NCBI GenBank assembly: GCA_023427945.1
Contig: JAEYZR010000320.1
Span: 1-6,797, forward strand
Direction: 5' to 3'
DNA length: 6,797 nucleotides
DNA from: Pseudomonadota bacterium
GTDB taxonomy: Bacteria > Pseudomonadota > Gammaproteobacteria > Burkholderiales > Burkholderiaceae_B
Positions 1 to 5,657 of the stretch are shown in pieces (positions within the stretch are counted from its first letter, which is position 1; each line of letters starts with the position of its first letter). The translations under genes were made by a program, and so were the position numbers. The notes beneath the pieces were generated by a model. That model saw only the letters and a list, made by a program, of their open reading frames with translations. It did not search any database and was not told where the DNA came from.

Positions 1-581
1 AGTCCGACACGCTGGATGACATTCTCAACGCACCCGACGCAGACGACCTGATCGACTGGTTACGCCATCGCCCCCTGGCCCACTTCGAACAAGGCCATCT
101 GATGGTTCATGCCGGCGTGCTGGCAAAGTGGGACGTGGCCAAGACGCTCTCGCTGGCCGGCGAAATAGAACAGGCCCTGCGCGGGCCCAACTGGAAACGT
201 GCCCTGCAAAAAATGTATGGCAACGAACCGGTGCAGTGGAAGGACGATTTCAAAGGCGGCAAGCGTCTGCGCGTGATCATCAATGCGCTCACCCGCATGC
301 GTTTGTGCCGTAAGTCCGGGCACATGGATTTCGACGCCAGGGTCACACCGGGCGCTCATCCGGCAGGGCTCGTGCCCTGGTTCGACGTGCCCAACCGGGC
401 CACACGCGACGTCACCATCATATTCGGGCACTGGTCCACGCTGGGCCTGATGGTCAGGCCAGACGCCATCTGCCTGGACACTGGATGCGTCTGGGGCGGG
501 CAACTGACCGCCATGCGCTTGAGCGACCGGGCCCTGGAACAGGTGCAATGCGCTCAGGGCCGCGAGCCCGGCGGCGACTGA
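1..581 (+). CDS. apaH: Symmetrical diadenosine tetraphosphatase ApaH, 5'-truncated by window edge
   Basis: The frame is open from base 3 to the TGA at 579-581, giving 192 residues of the C-terminal part; family members are about 270-280 residues, so some 80-90 N-terminal residues, including the first metal-binding motifs (GDxHG, GDxxxRG, GNHD), lie outside the window. Visible family landmarks are TLDDIL...APDADDLIDWLRHRP at the left end, the HAG motif (bases 108-116), the MYGNEP segment, NALTRMRLC, FGHW (423-434) with its metal-binding His, and LDTGCVWGG (474-500). ApaH is a calcineurin-type metallophosphoesterase that hydrolyses Ap4A symmetrically to two ADP and also removes Np4 caps from RNA; it acts in the cytoplasm. 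All visible motifs are intact. The gene converges with plsC and overlaps its 3' end by 28 bases. Identification is secure; the real start cannot be seen. Confidence 0.95.
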   Translation, partial: SDTLDDILNAPDADDLIDWLRHRPLAHFEQGHLMVHAGVLAKWDVAKTLSLAGEIEQALRGPNWKRALQKMYGNEPVQWKDDFKGGKRLRVIINALTRMRLCRKSGHMDFDARVTPGAHPAGLVPWFDVPNRATRDVTIIFGHWSTLGLMVRPDAICLDTGCVWGGQLTAMRLSDRALEQVQCAQGREPGGD

Positions 582-1324
582 AGCGCCTGCGAGAGAGCCT
601 CGCGGATCTGGCCAGCCACCGCAATCCGGTTTGCACCTGGCGTCGTACAACCACCCTCGGGGGCAGGCACCGCCGGCATGTAGTGCACACGCACGTTCAA
701 GCCCCGTGCACCCAGTATCCGACAAACGTTGGCAACCAGTGTTTCGTCTCCGACGAAGGCGGGAAAGCCCCTGCGGTCGTCTTGCCTGGCATAGATCAAA
801 GCCACCGGCTGAATCGGCGCACCGGCGAACAGGGCGGGCTCCACCAGCCCGGCGTGCAGAGGCAGCAAAGCCAGGCCATCCGACGTCGTTCCCTCGGGAT
901 ACAGACCCACTGCGGCGCCCTGATCGAAGCGCTCGCGCATGGCCAGTCCCACGCCATGAACGGCTCTGCGTTGTCCGCGTTCGATGAAGACCGTGCCTGC
1001 ACCAGCAACCAGCCAGCCCACGATAGGCCAGCTGCGAATCTCGCTCTTGGCGATGAAGGCTGTCGGACGGACGGCATTCATCACGAAAATATCGATCCAG
1101 GAAACATGGTTTGCCACAAACAGCACCGGACCGGTCATCAGGGCATCGCCCGAGACACTCACGGACAGGCCACAGACACGCAGCAGCACACGCGACCAGA
1201 TTCGATTCATCCACTCACGCCTGGCCTGCGAAGCAAACGGATAGACGACACCCACCGAAATCAGCCCCACCGCAATGAGAGGCAAAAGCAGGCACAGTCG
1301 CCCGATGACACGAAACGCCTGCAT
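554..1324 (-). CDS. plsC: 1-acyl-sn-glycerol-3-phosphate acyltransferase (PlsC family)
   Basis: A 256-residue inner-membrane-associated acyltransferase that transfers an acyl chain to the sn-2 position of lysophosphatidic acid to make phosphatidic acid. The four glycerolipid acyltransferase blocks are all present: NHVSWID (catalytic H73 and D78), GTVFIERG (110-117), YPEGTTSDG (E144-T147) and PVALIY (173-178). Residues about 6-30 form a hydrophobic membrane segment. I chose the ATG at 1324 because it forms a TGATG one-base overlap with the pyrC stop and has GGAA 8 bases upstream; a GTG at 1342 would add six residues and overlap pyrC by 19 bases. It is the last gene of the overlapping ruvX-pyrB-pyrC-plsC chain. 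The 3' end overlaps apaH on the other strand. A related OlsA-type role (ornithine lipid acylation) cannot be excluded from sequence alone. Confidence 0.93.
   Translation of the reverse strand: MQAFRVIGRLCLLLPLIAVGLISVGVVYPFASQARREWMNRIWSRVLLRVCGLSVSVSGDALMTGPVLFVANHVSWIDIFVMNAVRPTAFIAKSEIRSWPIVGWLVAGAGTVFIERGQRRAVHGVGLAMRERFDQGAAVGLYPEGTTSDGLALLPLHAGLVEPALFAGAPIQPVALIYARQDDRRGFPAFVGDETLVANVCRILGARGLNVRVHYMPAVPAPEGGCTTPGANRIAVAGQIREALSQALQSPPGSRP
560..605. repeat. Inverted repeat at the apaH/plsC convergent junction
   Basis: CCGCGAG (560-566) and CTCGCGG (599-605) form a perfect 7-bp inverted repeat with a 32-base loop that contains the apaH stop and a smaller GGCG/CGCC pair (570-573, 584-587). 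No T-tract follows on either strand, so it is not a standard intrinsic terminator; in GC-rich DNA a 7-bp match can arise by chance. Confidence 0.3.
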
Positions 1325-2556
1325 CACGACAGTTCCCAACACAACACTCCACGTACATAACTTTCGGTGACACGCCCGGTCAGCATGGTCGCATGATAGG
1401 GCGACAAGGAGGGAGAAATGACATCGTGCGACTCATCGGCCCGCCACCACTCGTCCAGATCGACCAGGCAGAAATCGGCGGGCATGCCCGGCACCAGGCC
1501 ACCGGGCGCGCCCAGCACCCTCTCAGGCCCACGCGTGAGCGGGGCCAGCGCATCGAGCAACGGCACCCTGCGCGCCGCCGCCCAGGCCAGCATCAGGGGC
1601 AGCACCAACCCCAGGGCAGGCGCACCCGGACGAGCCTGTTCAAAAAACCGCGCCTTGTCCGACTCGAGAACACACTCATGGTCCGAAACCACGGCATCGA
1701 TGGTCCCGTCGATCACGGCGGCATTGATCGCATCGCGGTCCACCACGCTGTAGAGCGGAGGCATCAATCGAAAGCGGGTGTCGAAAAAGCCAATGTCCAG
1801 ATCCACCAGCAAAAGATGATGAATGGCCGTATCGGCGCTGACGTCCAGACCCGCATGTTTAGCGCGCCTCACGGCATCCACGGCGGGCGCATTGGCCACG
1901 CCGCTGACATGCAGCCGGGCACCTGTCTGCGCAGCAAGACCGAACACGATATCCAGCACGCGGGCTTGGGCGCCTCGATCGACTCCGTGCAAACCCAGCC
2001 GCAAGGCATAGGCCCCCGCGCCCATCACGCCTGCAGAGGCGGCATCCTCTGCCGAGAGCCATATCGTCTGCCCTCGCGCCACCGCATGCTGCATGGCCGA
2101 GCGTAGTGCATCGAGATCGCTCACGCACGAAATGCCATATCCCACGCCAGCCCAGGGGGGCCCTGACCACTGAGTCGGGATATCCACCCCTTTGAGCACG
2201 CAACGGCAATCGAGCGCCGTATCGGCGATATGAATGGGCGCGATCCCGCCAGACGCAGGGCCAGGCACCCAGACCACCCGGCCCACGCCACCGGCCAGCG
2301 CCGCACGTCGCAACCGCGCAAACGACGACGGCATGTCGGCGGGTGGCCGCACGCAAAGATCGGTGGTCAGGGGAATCATCGCCCGGCCCCTGCCATGCAG
2401 CACATGAGCGCCCTTGATGCCATGCGGGGCATCACCGATTGCCATCACGTTGCCGTTCATCACCCATACGTCGGTGTGAACATCCAGTTGCTGGACCGGG
2501 TCGATCAAGCGGACATCAGTGATCTGCGTGCACTGCGAGTCTGGTGCAATGCGCAT
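1324..2556 (-). CDS. pyrC: Noncatalytic dihydroorotase-like protein (PyrC' / PyrX type)
   Basis: A 410-residue cyclic amidohydrolase-fold protein. Family landmarks are the N-terminal strand region (DVRLIDP), AALAGGVGRVVWVP (85-98), HVS (216-218), IHHLLL (245-250), DIGFFDTRFRL (254-264), SDHECV (291-296), and the C-terminal GGLVPGMPADFCLVD and LTGRV. Active dihydroorotases carry a metal-binding HxH in DLHVHLREPG; here the site is DLCVRPPAD (66-74), so both His are gone, as is the LREPG substrate motif. PPLR has become PPLY (266-269). His247 and Asp292 of the other metal motifs remain. In Pseudomonas, PyrC' is an inactive partner that holds PyrB trimers in a dodecamer; the same role would be inferred here, but the PyrB is itself degenerate. 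The ATG at 2556 overlaps the pyrB stop (TGATG) and has GGGGAG six bases upstream; a longer frame from 2727 only reads through pyrB. Genomes usually label it pyrC. Confidence 0.88.
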   Translation of the reverse strand: MRIAPDSQCTQITDVRLIDPVQQLDVHTDVWVMNGNVMAIGDAPHGIKGAHVLHGRGRAMIPLTTDLCVRPPADMPSSFARLRRAALAGGVGRVVWVPGPASGGIAPIHIADTALDCRCVLKGVDIPTQWSGPPWAGVGYGISCVSDLDALRSAMQHAVARGQTIWLSAEDAASAGVMGAGAYALRLGLHGVDRGAQARVLDIVFGLAAQTGARLHVSGVANAPAVDAVRRAKHAGLDVSADTAIHHLLLVDLDIGFFDTRFRLMPPLYSVVDRDAINAAVIDGTIDAVVSDHECVLESDKARFFEQARPGAPALGLVLPLMLAWAAARRVPLLDALAPLTRGPERVLGAPGGLVPGMPADFCLVDLDEWWRADESHDVISPSLSPYHATMLTGRVTESYVRGVLCWELS

Positions 2557-3425
2557 CAGCCACTCCCCGTCAACATATCGGCCGCGGCCACCAGGACGCA
2601 GGCTTGCGCGATGGCAGGCTGCGCCCCCAGCGCCAGCGCCGGCTCGGACGGCAGATCGGCAGCGGGCGCACCATGCAGCACCATGCGGGCATCCAGCGCG
2701 GTCAACGAGCCCGTCTCTGTCCTGCACGCCGCCCTGCTGGATGCATAGGTGATGACCGCGGCGGCCCCTTCATAGGCACTGGCCGATTGCGCGGCGGTGA
2801 ATACATGGATGCCGAGTTGCGCGGCATCTTCCGGAAGCGACGTGCCCGCATGCACCACATTCACGCGCGGCACGCCCAGCGTGGTCAGCATATGAACCAC
2901 CGAGCGCAGGCGGGCATCGGCGACGAGATCGCCACACAGCACGACCACGCGCGTGTTCAGTTCGGGCAAACGGCTGCGCAACATCGCGACATCGGCTATG
3001 GCAGCCAGGGGCTGCGCATGCCGGCCATCGAGCATGTTGATGACAGGCACGCCCGTGCGCATCTGCGCCGCTACCGCATGCGCCGCGCCGCTGGCCGGGT
3101 GCGACATCACCAGCACGTCGGCCTGCTCGGCCCTCTGGGCGATCTGGGCCGGCGTATGGTGATGCACACTCAACTCGCCGGGCGCCGGCACGAGTTGCCA
3201 GTTGCGCCACGCGGCGGCGAGCTTGACGATATCCTGACCCGCCTGCGCCTGCGTAAAAAAAAGCGGCATGACCCGCAGACCCGGGCCCGTCGGTGTGGAA
3301 GTCGAGTATTGCGCATGCACGGCATCGACCCGATCGAGCAATTCGCCAAGCAGGGCACGCGACCAGCCCTCCGGGGTCAGAAGATGGATAGGACGGCGGG
3401 CCGTATCGAACTGCGGGTTATACAT
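2556..3425 (-). CDS. pyrB: Aspartate carbamoyltransferase homologue with degenerate active site (probable pseudoenzyme)
   Basis: This 289-residue protein sits in the normal pyrB position and aligns with ATCases end to end: NPQ...IHLL (3-16), PLFF (54-57), HPASGAAH (109-116), PVINMLDGRHAQP (127-139), GDLVADARLRS (165-175), MLTTLGVPRV (179-188) and LPEDAAQLGI (197-206). Functional ATCase condenses carbamoyl phosphate with aspartate in pyrimidine synthesis. The catalytic motifs are gone: STRTR is AQAGQ (60-64); the SSTSKGES lysine loop (81-90) has no lysine and is about 4 residues shorter; the R of RHP is S108; HPTQ is QPLA (138-141); the SR of the HSR motif is D170-A171; LRxQ has no counterpart; HPGPxNRG is HGAPAADL (251-258). 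Catalysis is therefore unlikely. The ATG overlaps the ruvX end by 8 bases and has no clear ribosome binding site, so translation probably depends on coupling. A structural role with PyrC' is conceivable but unproven. Confidence 0.85.
   Translation of the reverse strand: MYNPQFDTARRPIHLLTPEGWSRALLGELLDRVDAVHAQYSTSTPTGPGLRVMPLFFTQAQAGQDIVKLAAAWRNWQLVPAPGELSVHHHTPAQIAQRAEQADVLVMSHPASGAAHAVAAQMRTGVPVINMLDGRHAQPLAAIADVAMLRSRLPELNTRVVVLCGDLVADARLRSVVHMLTTLGVPRVNVVHAGTSLPEDAAQLGIHVFTAAQSASAYEGAAAVITYASSRAACRTETGSLTALDARMVLHGAPAADLPSEPALALGAQPAIAQACVLVAAADMLTGSG
3255..3262 (-). other. Homopolymer tract (T8 on the coding strand) inside pyrB
   Basis: Eight A residues on the + strand read as CTTTTTTTTACG on the pyrB strand, coding Leu-Phe-Phe-Thr at residues 55-58, immediately before the replaced STRTR site. 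It is the most conspicuous homopolymer in this GC-rich stretch. Such runs can allow polymerase slippage or replication indels. The reading frame is homologous to ATCase on both sides of the run, so it does not mark a present frameshift. Confidence 0.6.
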
Positions 3426-3822
3426 GCGGGGGCTGGCCGTCCAGATAGCGCTGCAGGATCACAGCGGCGGCCTGCGCATCATCATCGCCGTGATGCCCCA
3501 GGATCTCCTGGGCCTCCATGCTGGAGCCGCGCTCGTCGATCAACATGACGGCAATGCCGAAACGCCCATGCAACTGGTTGGCAAATCGCCGGCATCTCGA
3601 GGTGGCAGGCTGTTCGCCGCCGTCGGGGGCCAGCGCCAGCCCGACGACGATGGCGTCGGGTTCCCACTCGGCAATCAGGGCCTGGATACGGTCGAAGCGC
3701 GCCTGTCGAACCTCACCATAGATGATCTCCAGGGGACGGGCGTGGTGGGTCAGCGTGTTGCCGATTGCCACGCCGATCTTCTTTTCTCCAAAGTCGAACC
3801 CGAGGATGGTTGCGTGCGACAT
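3418..3822 (-). CDS. ruvX: Putative pre-16S rRNA nuclease RuvX/YqgF
   Basis: A 134-residue RNase H-like protein of the YqgF family, which is implicated in 5'-end maturation of 16S rRNA and earlier proposed as a Holliday junction resolvase. Signature elements are in order: ILGFDFGEKKIGVA with catalytic Asp10 (6-19), AIVVGLAL (57-64), PDGGEQPAT (66-74), RRFANQL (78-84), IDERGSS (95-101) carrying the family Glu, and DDAQAAAVIL (114-123) with the last acidic site. Length matches the short bacterial family. The start at 3822 puts the protein just ahead of the first strand; upstream in-frame codons lie in unconserved sequence, and no strong ribosome binding site is visible. It follows yqgE by 52 bases, and its TAA lies inside pyrB (ATGTATAA overlap). 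In Pseudomonas the next gene is pyrR; here it is pyrB directly. Confidence 0.95.
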   Translation of the reverse strand: MSHATILGFDFGEKKIGVAIGNTLTHHARPLEIIYGEVRQARFDRIQALIAEWEPDAIVVGLALAPDGGEQPATSRCRRFANQLHGRFGIAVMLIDERGSSMEAQEILGHHGDDDAQAAAVILQRYLDGQPPHV

Positions 3823-3874
3823 CAGCGGAAGTCTAGTCGTGCGCGAGGCAAAGTGAGCGGCTGGGCATGACGGA

Positions 3875-4462
3875 TCAGGCGTGCCCCGCTTCGCCTGCCA
3901 GCATGCCAGGATCGATACCCAGCAGACGCAACGCCGCCGGGTAGCGCTCATCAGGCGGCACATCAAAAATGATATGCGGGTCTGCCGACACATTCAGCCA
4001 GGCGTTTTGCGACATCTCGGATTCGAGCTGACCCGCTCCCCAGCCAGCGTACCCCAGCGTGACCAGCATCTGCACCGGCCCGGTGCCATCGGCCACAGCC
4101 TGCAGCACGTCACGCGAGGTCGTCAGGGCGAGATCCCCCAGACGAATGCTGGAGGTGTAGTCGCCCGCGGGCGCGTGCAGCACGAAACCGCGATCGGTCT
4201 GCACGGGTCCGCCAAAAAACACAGGCGCATGCTTGGCAGGCGCGATGTCCAGCGTCAGATCGAGCCGCTCGAAAAGATTTTCCAGCGTGAGATCGGTAGG
4301 CCGGTTGATGACCAGCCCGAGCGCTCCGGTCGCGGTGTGCTCGCATATGTAGATGACGGAACCTGCAAGGCTGCCTTCCACATGGCCTGGCATGGCCATC
4401 AGAAACTGATTGGATAAATCGATCGGCCGATCGACAGCCGACGAAGATGAGTCTGCTTGCAT
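3875..4462 (-). CDS. yqgE: YqgE/AlgH family protein (UPF0301)
   Basis: A 195-residue cytosolic protein of the conserved YqgE/AlgH (UPF0301) family. Its biochemical function is unknown; the Pseudomonas member AlgH has been linked to alginate regulation, which is not a claim for this gene. Diagnostic segments are NQFLMAMPG (18-26), VIYICEH (36-42), GALGLVINRP (46-55), VFFGGPVQTDRGFVLH (81-96), RDVL (117-120), LGYAGWGAGQLE (136-147), N153/WL, and the C-terminal LGID...GHA. Nothing is missing. The ATG at 4462 is chosen because a perfect AGGAGG lies 8 bases upstream; a longer frame beginning at 4489 would add nine residues that include this ribosome binding site. It lies 55 bases downstream of the rubredoxin gene and 52 bases upstream of ruvX, an arrangement shared with many beta- and gammaproteobacteria. 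Confidence 0.96.
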   Translation of the reverse strand: MQADSSSSAVDRPIDLSNQFLMAMPGHVEGSLAGSVIYICEHTATGALGLVINRPTDLTLENLFERLDLTLDIAPAKHAPVFFGGPVQTDRGFVLHAPAGDYTSSIRLGDLALTTSRDVLQAVADGTGPVQMLVTLGYAGWGAGQLESEMSQNAWLNVSADPHIIFDVPPDERYPAALRLLGIDPGMLAGEAGHA

Positions 4463-4470
4463 CGTGGCAA

Positions 4471-4476
4471 CCTCCT
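4471..4476 (-). promoter_or_regulatory. Strong ribosome binding site of yqgE
   Basis: CCTCCT on the + strand reads AGGAGG on the gene strand, 8 bases before the ATG at 4462. It decides the yqgE start over the upstream frame opening at 4489 and is the best Shine-Dalgarno match in the window. Confidence 0.85.
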
Positions 4477-4517
4477 GGAAATTGAGCAAACCGGATGGCC
4501 GCTCGCACAGTGCGGTG

Positions 4518-4682
4518 TCAGATCTCCATCAATTCGAAATCCTCTTTGCGTGCCCCACATTCAGGACAGACCCAGTTGGGGGCCACATCCTCCCAACGGG
4601 TACCCGGCGCAATGCCCTCTTCGGGCAAACCCGCCTCTTCATCGAAGACCCAACCACAGATCAGACACATCCAAGTACGCAT
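4518..4682 (-). CDS. rubA: Rubredoxin
   Basis: A 54-residue iron-binding electron carrier. The two knuckles C6-x-x-C9-G and C39-P-x-C42-G supply the four Cys ligands of a single Fe; between them are the family segments GWVFDEEAGLPEEGIAPGTRWED (10-32; key residues G10, D14, G18, P26, G27, W30) and the W37 typical of rubredoxins, with KEDFE at the end. Length is standard. The ATG at 4682 gives the usual MRTWMC start and is preceded by GAGAG; a frame opening further up at 4736 adds 18 unconserved residues. The redox partner is not visible here. The gene leads the leftward set before yqgE and is divergent from thiD. A family role in oxidative stress or alkane/ferredoxin-type electron transfer cannot be told apart from sequence. 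Confidence 0.96.
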   Translation of the reverse strand: MRTWMCLICGWVFDEEAGLPEEGIAPGTRWEDVAPNWVCPECGARKEDFELMEI

Positions 4683-4820
4683 AGTTCTCTCTGACTTCAA
4701 ATCCTGCATAACCAGCATGGGCAGACATTGCCGCATCCAGTCGATACATTAGAATGGGGACAATCTTACCTAAACCAAGTGCCAATGTTGGAATTGCCGA
4801 CGCAATCCGACATCGGCCCG
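4683..4820. other. Divergent intergenic region between rubredoxin and thiD
   Basis: This stretch must hold the promoters for the leftward rubredoxin-yqgE-(ruvX...) set and the rightward thiD-thiE-hemL operon. On the + strand a TTGCCG/TAGAAT pair is visible. On the - strand I see only weak matches (for example TTTAGG, 17 bases, TAATGT) and would not assign a promoter. I see no TPP riboswitch core (CUGAGA or ACCUGAUC elements), no attenuator and no clear operator palindrome. The right end may belong to thiD if translation begins at the ATG at 4785. Confidence 0.6.
4728..4755 (+). promoter_or_regulatory. Candidate sigma-70 promoter for thiD-thiE-hemL
   Basis: TTGCCG (4728-4733, 4 of 6 to consensus) and TAGAAT (4750-4755, 5 of 6) are separated by 16 bases, predicting a transcript start near 4762. 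This makes a TTG start at 4728 for thiD impossible if the promoter is real and leaves the ATGs at 4785 and 4821 as candidates. Prediction by eye only. Confidence 0.4.
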
Positions 4821-5657
4821 ATGAAGCCTCACGCATCCTTGTCCGCCTCTACCGCCATTTCCCCCCCGCTGGTGCTCGTCATGAGCGCCCTGGACCCGAC
4901 CGGCGCCGACGGCATCACCGCCGACGCAGTGACGTGCGCCATGCTGGGCTGCCATGCCCTTGCTGCAGCCACGGCGCTTACCGTACAGGATACCGCCAGT
5001 CTGGAAGATATCCAGACAGTCCCGCCGGAAAGTCTCGACGATCAGGCCCGTTGTCTGCTCGAAGACATGCCGGTCCAGGCCATCAAGGTCGACGGCATCT
5101 ACAGCACGGAAACCGCGAGTGCGGTCGCCCAGGTGGCCGCAGACTACAGCCAGGTCCCTCTGATACTGCATCTGGGCGCCCAGGCCCTGCCCAGCGACGA
5201 TGCGAGCGACCAGGACGACGCCGAGGATCTGCTGGCCGCCACTTTCGAATTACTGGTTCCGCAAGCGGACGTGGTGGTGATCGAATACACGCGGCTGGCG
5301 CGCTGGATCGCCGACGGGCACCTGCGCACCGACGAGCTTCCCAGCCCGATGCATGCGTTTCTGACGGCGGGAGCCGATTGGGTATTGGCGCTGGGCGCCC
5401 CCTTGCGCCCAGGGCATTCCGCCAATATTCTGATAGGCAGCAACGGTGCGACCACCCAGCGCCCCACGCATCCCGGGCCTGATCGCAGCGGCCCGGCAGG
5501 CGGCGTGGTGTCTGCCGCCCTGGCGGCCTTCATCGCCAGCGGCATGTCTGTCCCGGATGCCACCGAGCATGCGCTGGGCTATGCCGATCAAGCCATATCG
5601 CAGGGTTTCATGGCGGGCATGGGACGCCGCATCCCTCAGCGCAGTCGCCCGGCATGA
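4821..5657 (+). CDS. thiD: ThiD-family (hydroxymethylpyrimidine kinase-like) protein lacking the catalytic Cys loop
   Basis: A 278-residue ribokinase-fold protein in the thiD position. The N-terminal half is clearly ThiD: PLVLVMSALDPTGADGITAD (16-35), LGCHALAAATALTVQDT (42-58), VPPESLDDQARCLLEDMPVQAIKV (67-90; P68, D73, Q75, L80 and K89 typical). ThiD phosphorylates HMP and HMP-P in thiamine synthesis. Key sites are missing: the GTGC/GSGC loop with the catalytic Cys reads GPAGG (224-228) before VVSAALAA; VLDPV reads ILHLG (115-119); TPN..EA reads IEYTRLA (154-160); the VKGGH-like strand reads LALGAP (189-194); and KVG is KVD (89-91). Kinase activity is doubtful. No good ribosome binding site decides the start; ATG 4785 would add 12 residues, while 4821 leaves an N-terminus closer to family length. 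The stop overlaps the thiE start (ATGA). Genomes would still annotate it as ThiD. Confidence 0.82.
   Translation: MKPHASLSASTAISPPLVLVMSALDPTGADGITADAVTCAMLGCHALAAATALTVQDTASLEDIQTVPPESLDDQARCLLEDMPVQAIKVDGIYSTETASAVAQVAADYSQVPLILHLGAQALPSDDASDQDDAEDLLAATFELLVPQADVVVIEYTRLARWIADGHLRTDELPSPMHAFLTAGADWVLALGAPLRPGHSANILIGSNGATTQRPTHPGPDRSGPAGGVVSAALAAFIASGMSVPDATEHALGYADQAISQGFMAGMGRRIPQRSRPA

Noticed and set aside
60..1214. Long - strand open frame (384 codons) across apaH and plsC
   Set aside because: Out of frame with plsC and antisense to apaH; its translation has no recognisable motifs, whereas both real genes show complete family signatures.
485..1360. + strand open frame of 291 codons opposite plsC
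   Set aside because: Antisense shadow of plsC, whose acyltransferase motifs are unambiguous on the other strand.
2557..2727. Extended pyrC start giving a 467-residue protein
   Set aside because: The extra residues are pyrB sequence read in another frame; the ATG at 2556 has a GGGGAG ribosome binding site and the TGATG overlap.
3240..3280. A frameshift or sequencing error at the T8 run as the cause of the lost STRTR motif
   Set aside because: ATCase homology continues in the same frame on both sides of the run, no other frame shows STRTR there, and other catalytic motifs far downstream are also lost.
2544..3548. Long + strand open frame (334 codons) opposite pyrB/pyrC
   Set aside because: Shadow of the minus-strand genes in GC-rich DNA. 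The translation is Arg/His-rich and matches no family I recognise, while the opposite strand shows clear ATCase and dihydroorotase-like homology.
4728..4784. TTG start of thiD at 4728
   Set aside because: It overlaps the candidate -35 element, has no ribosome binding site, and would add 31 unconserved residues relative to the ATG at 4821.
4683..4820. TPP riboswitch upstream of thiD
   Set aside because: No CUGAGA or ACCUGAUC core elements are present and the space after the candidate promoter is too short for the aptamer.
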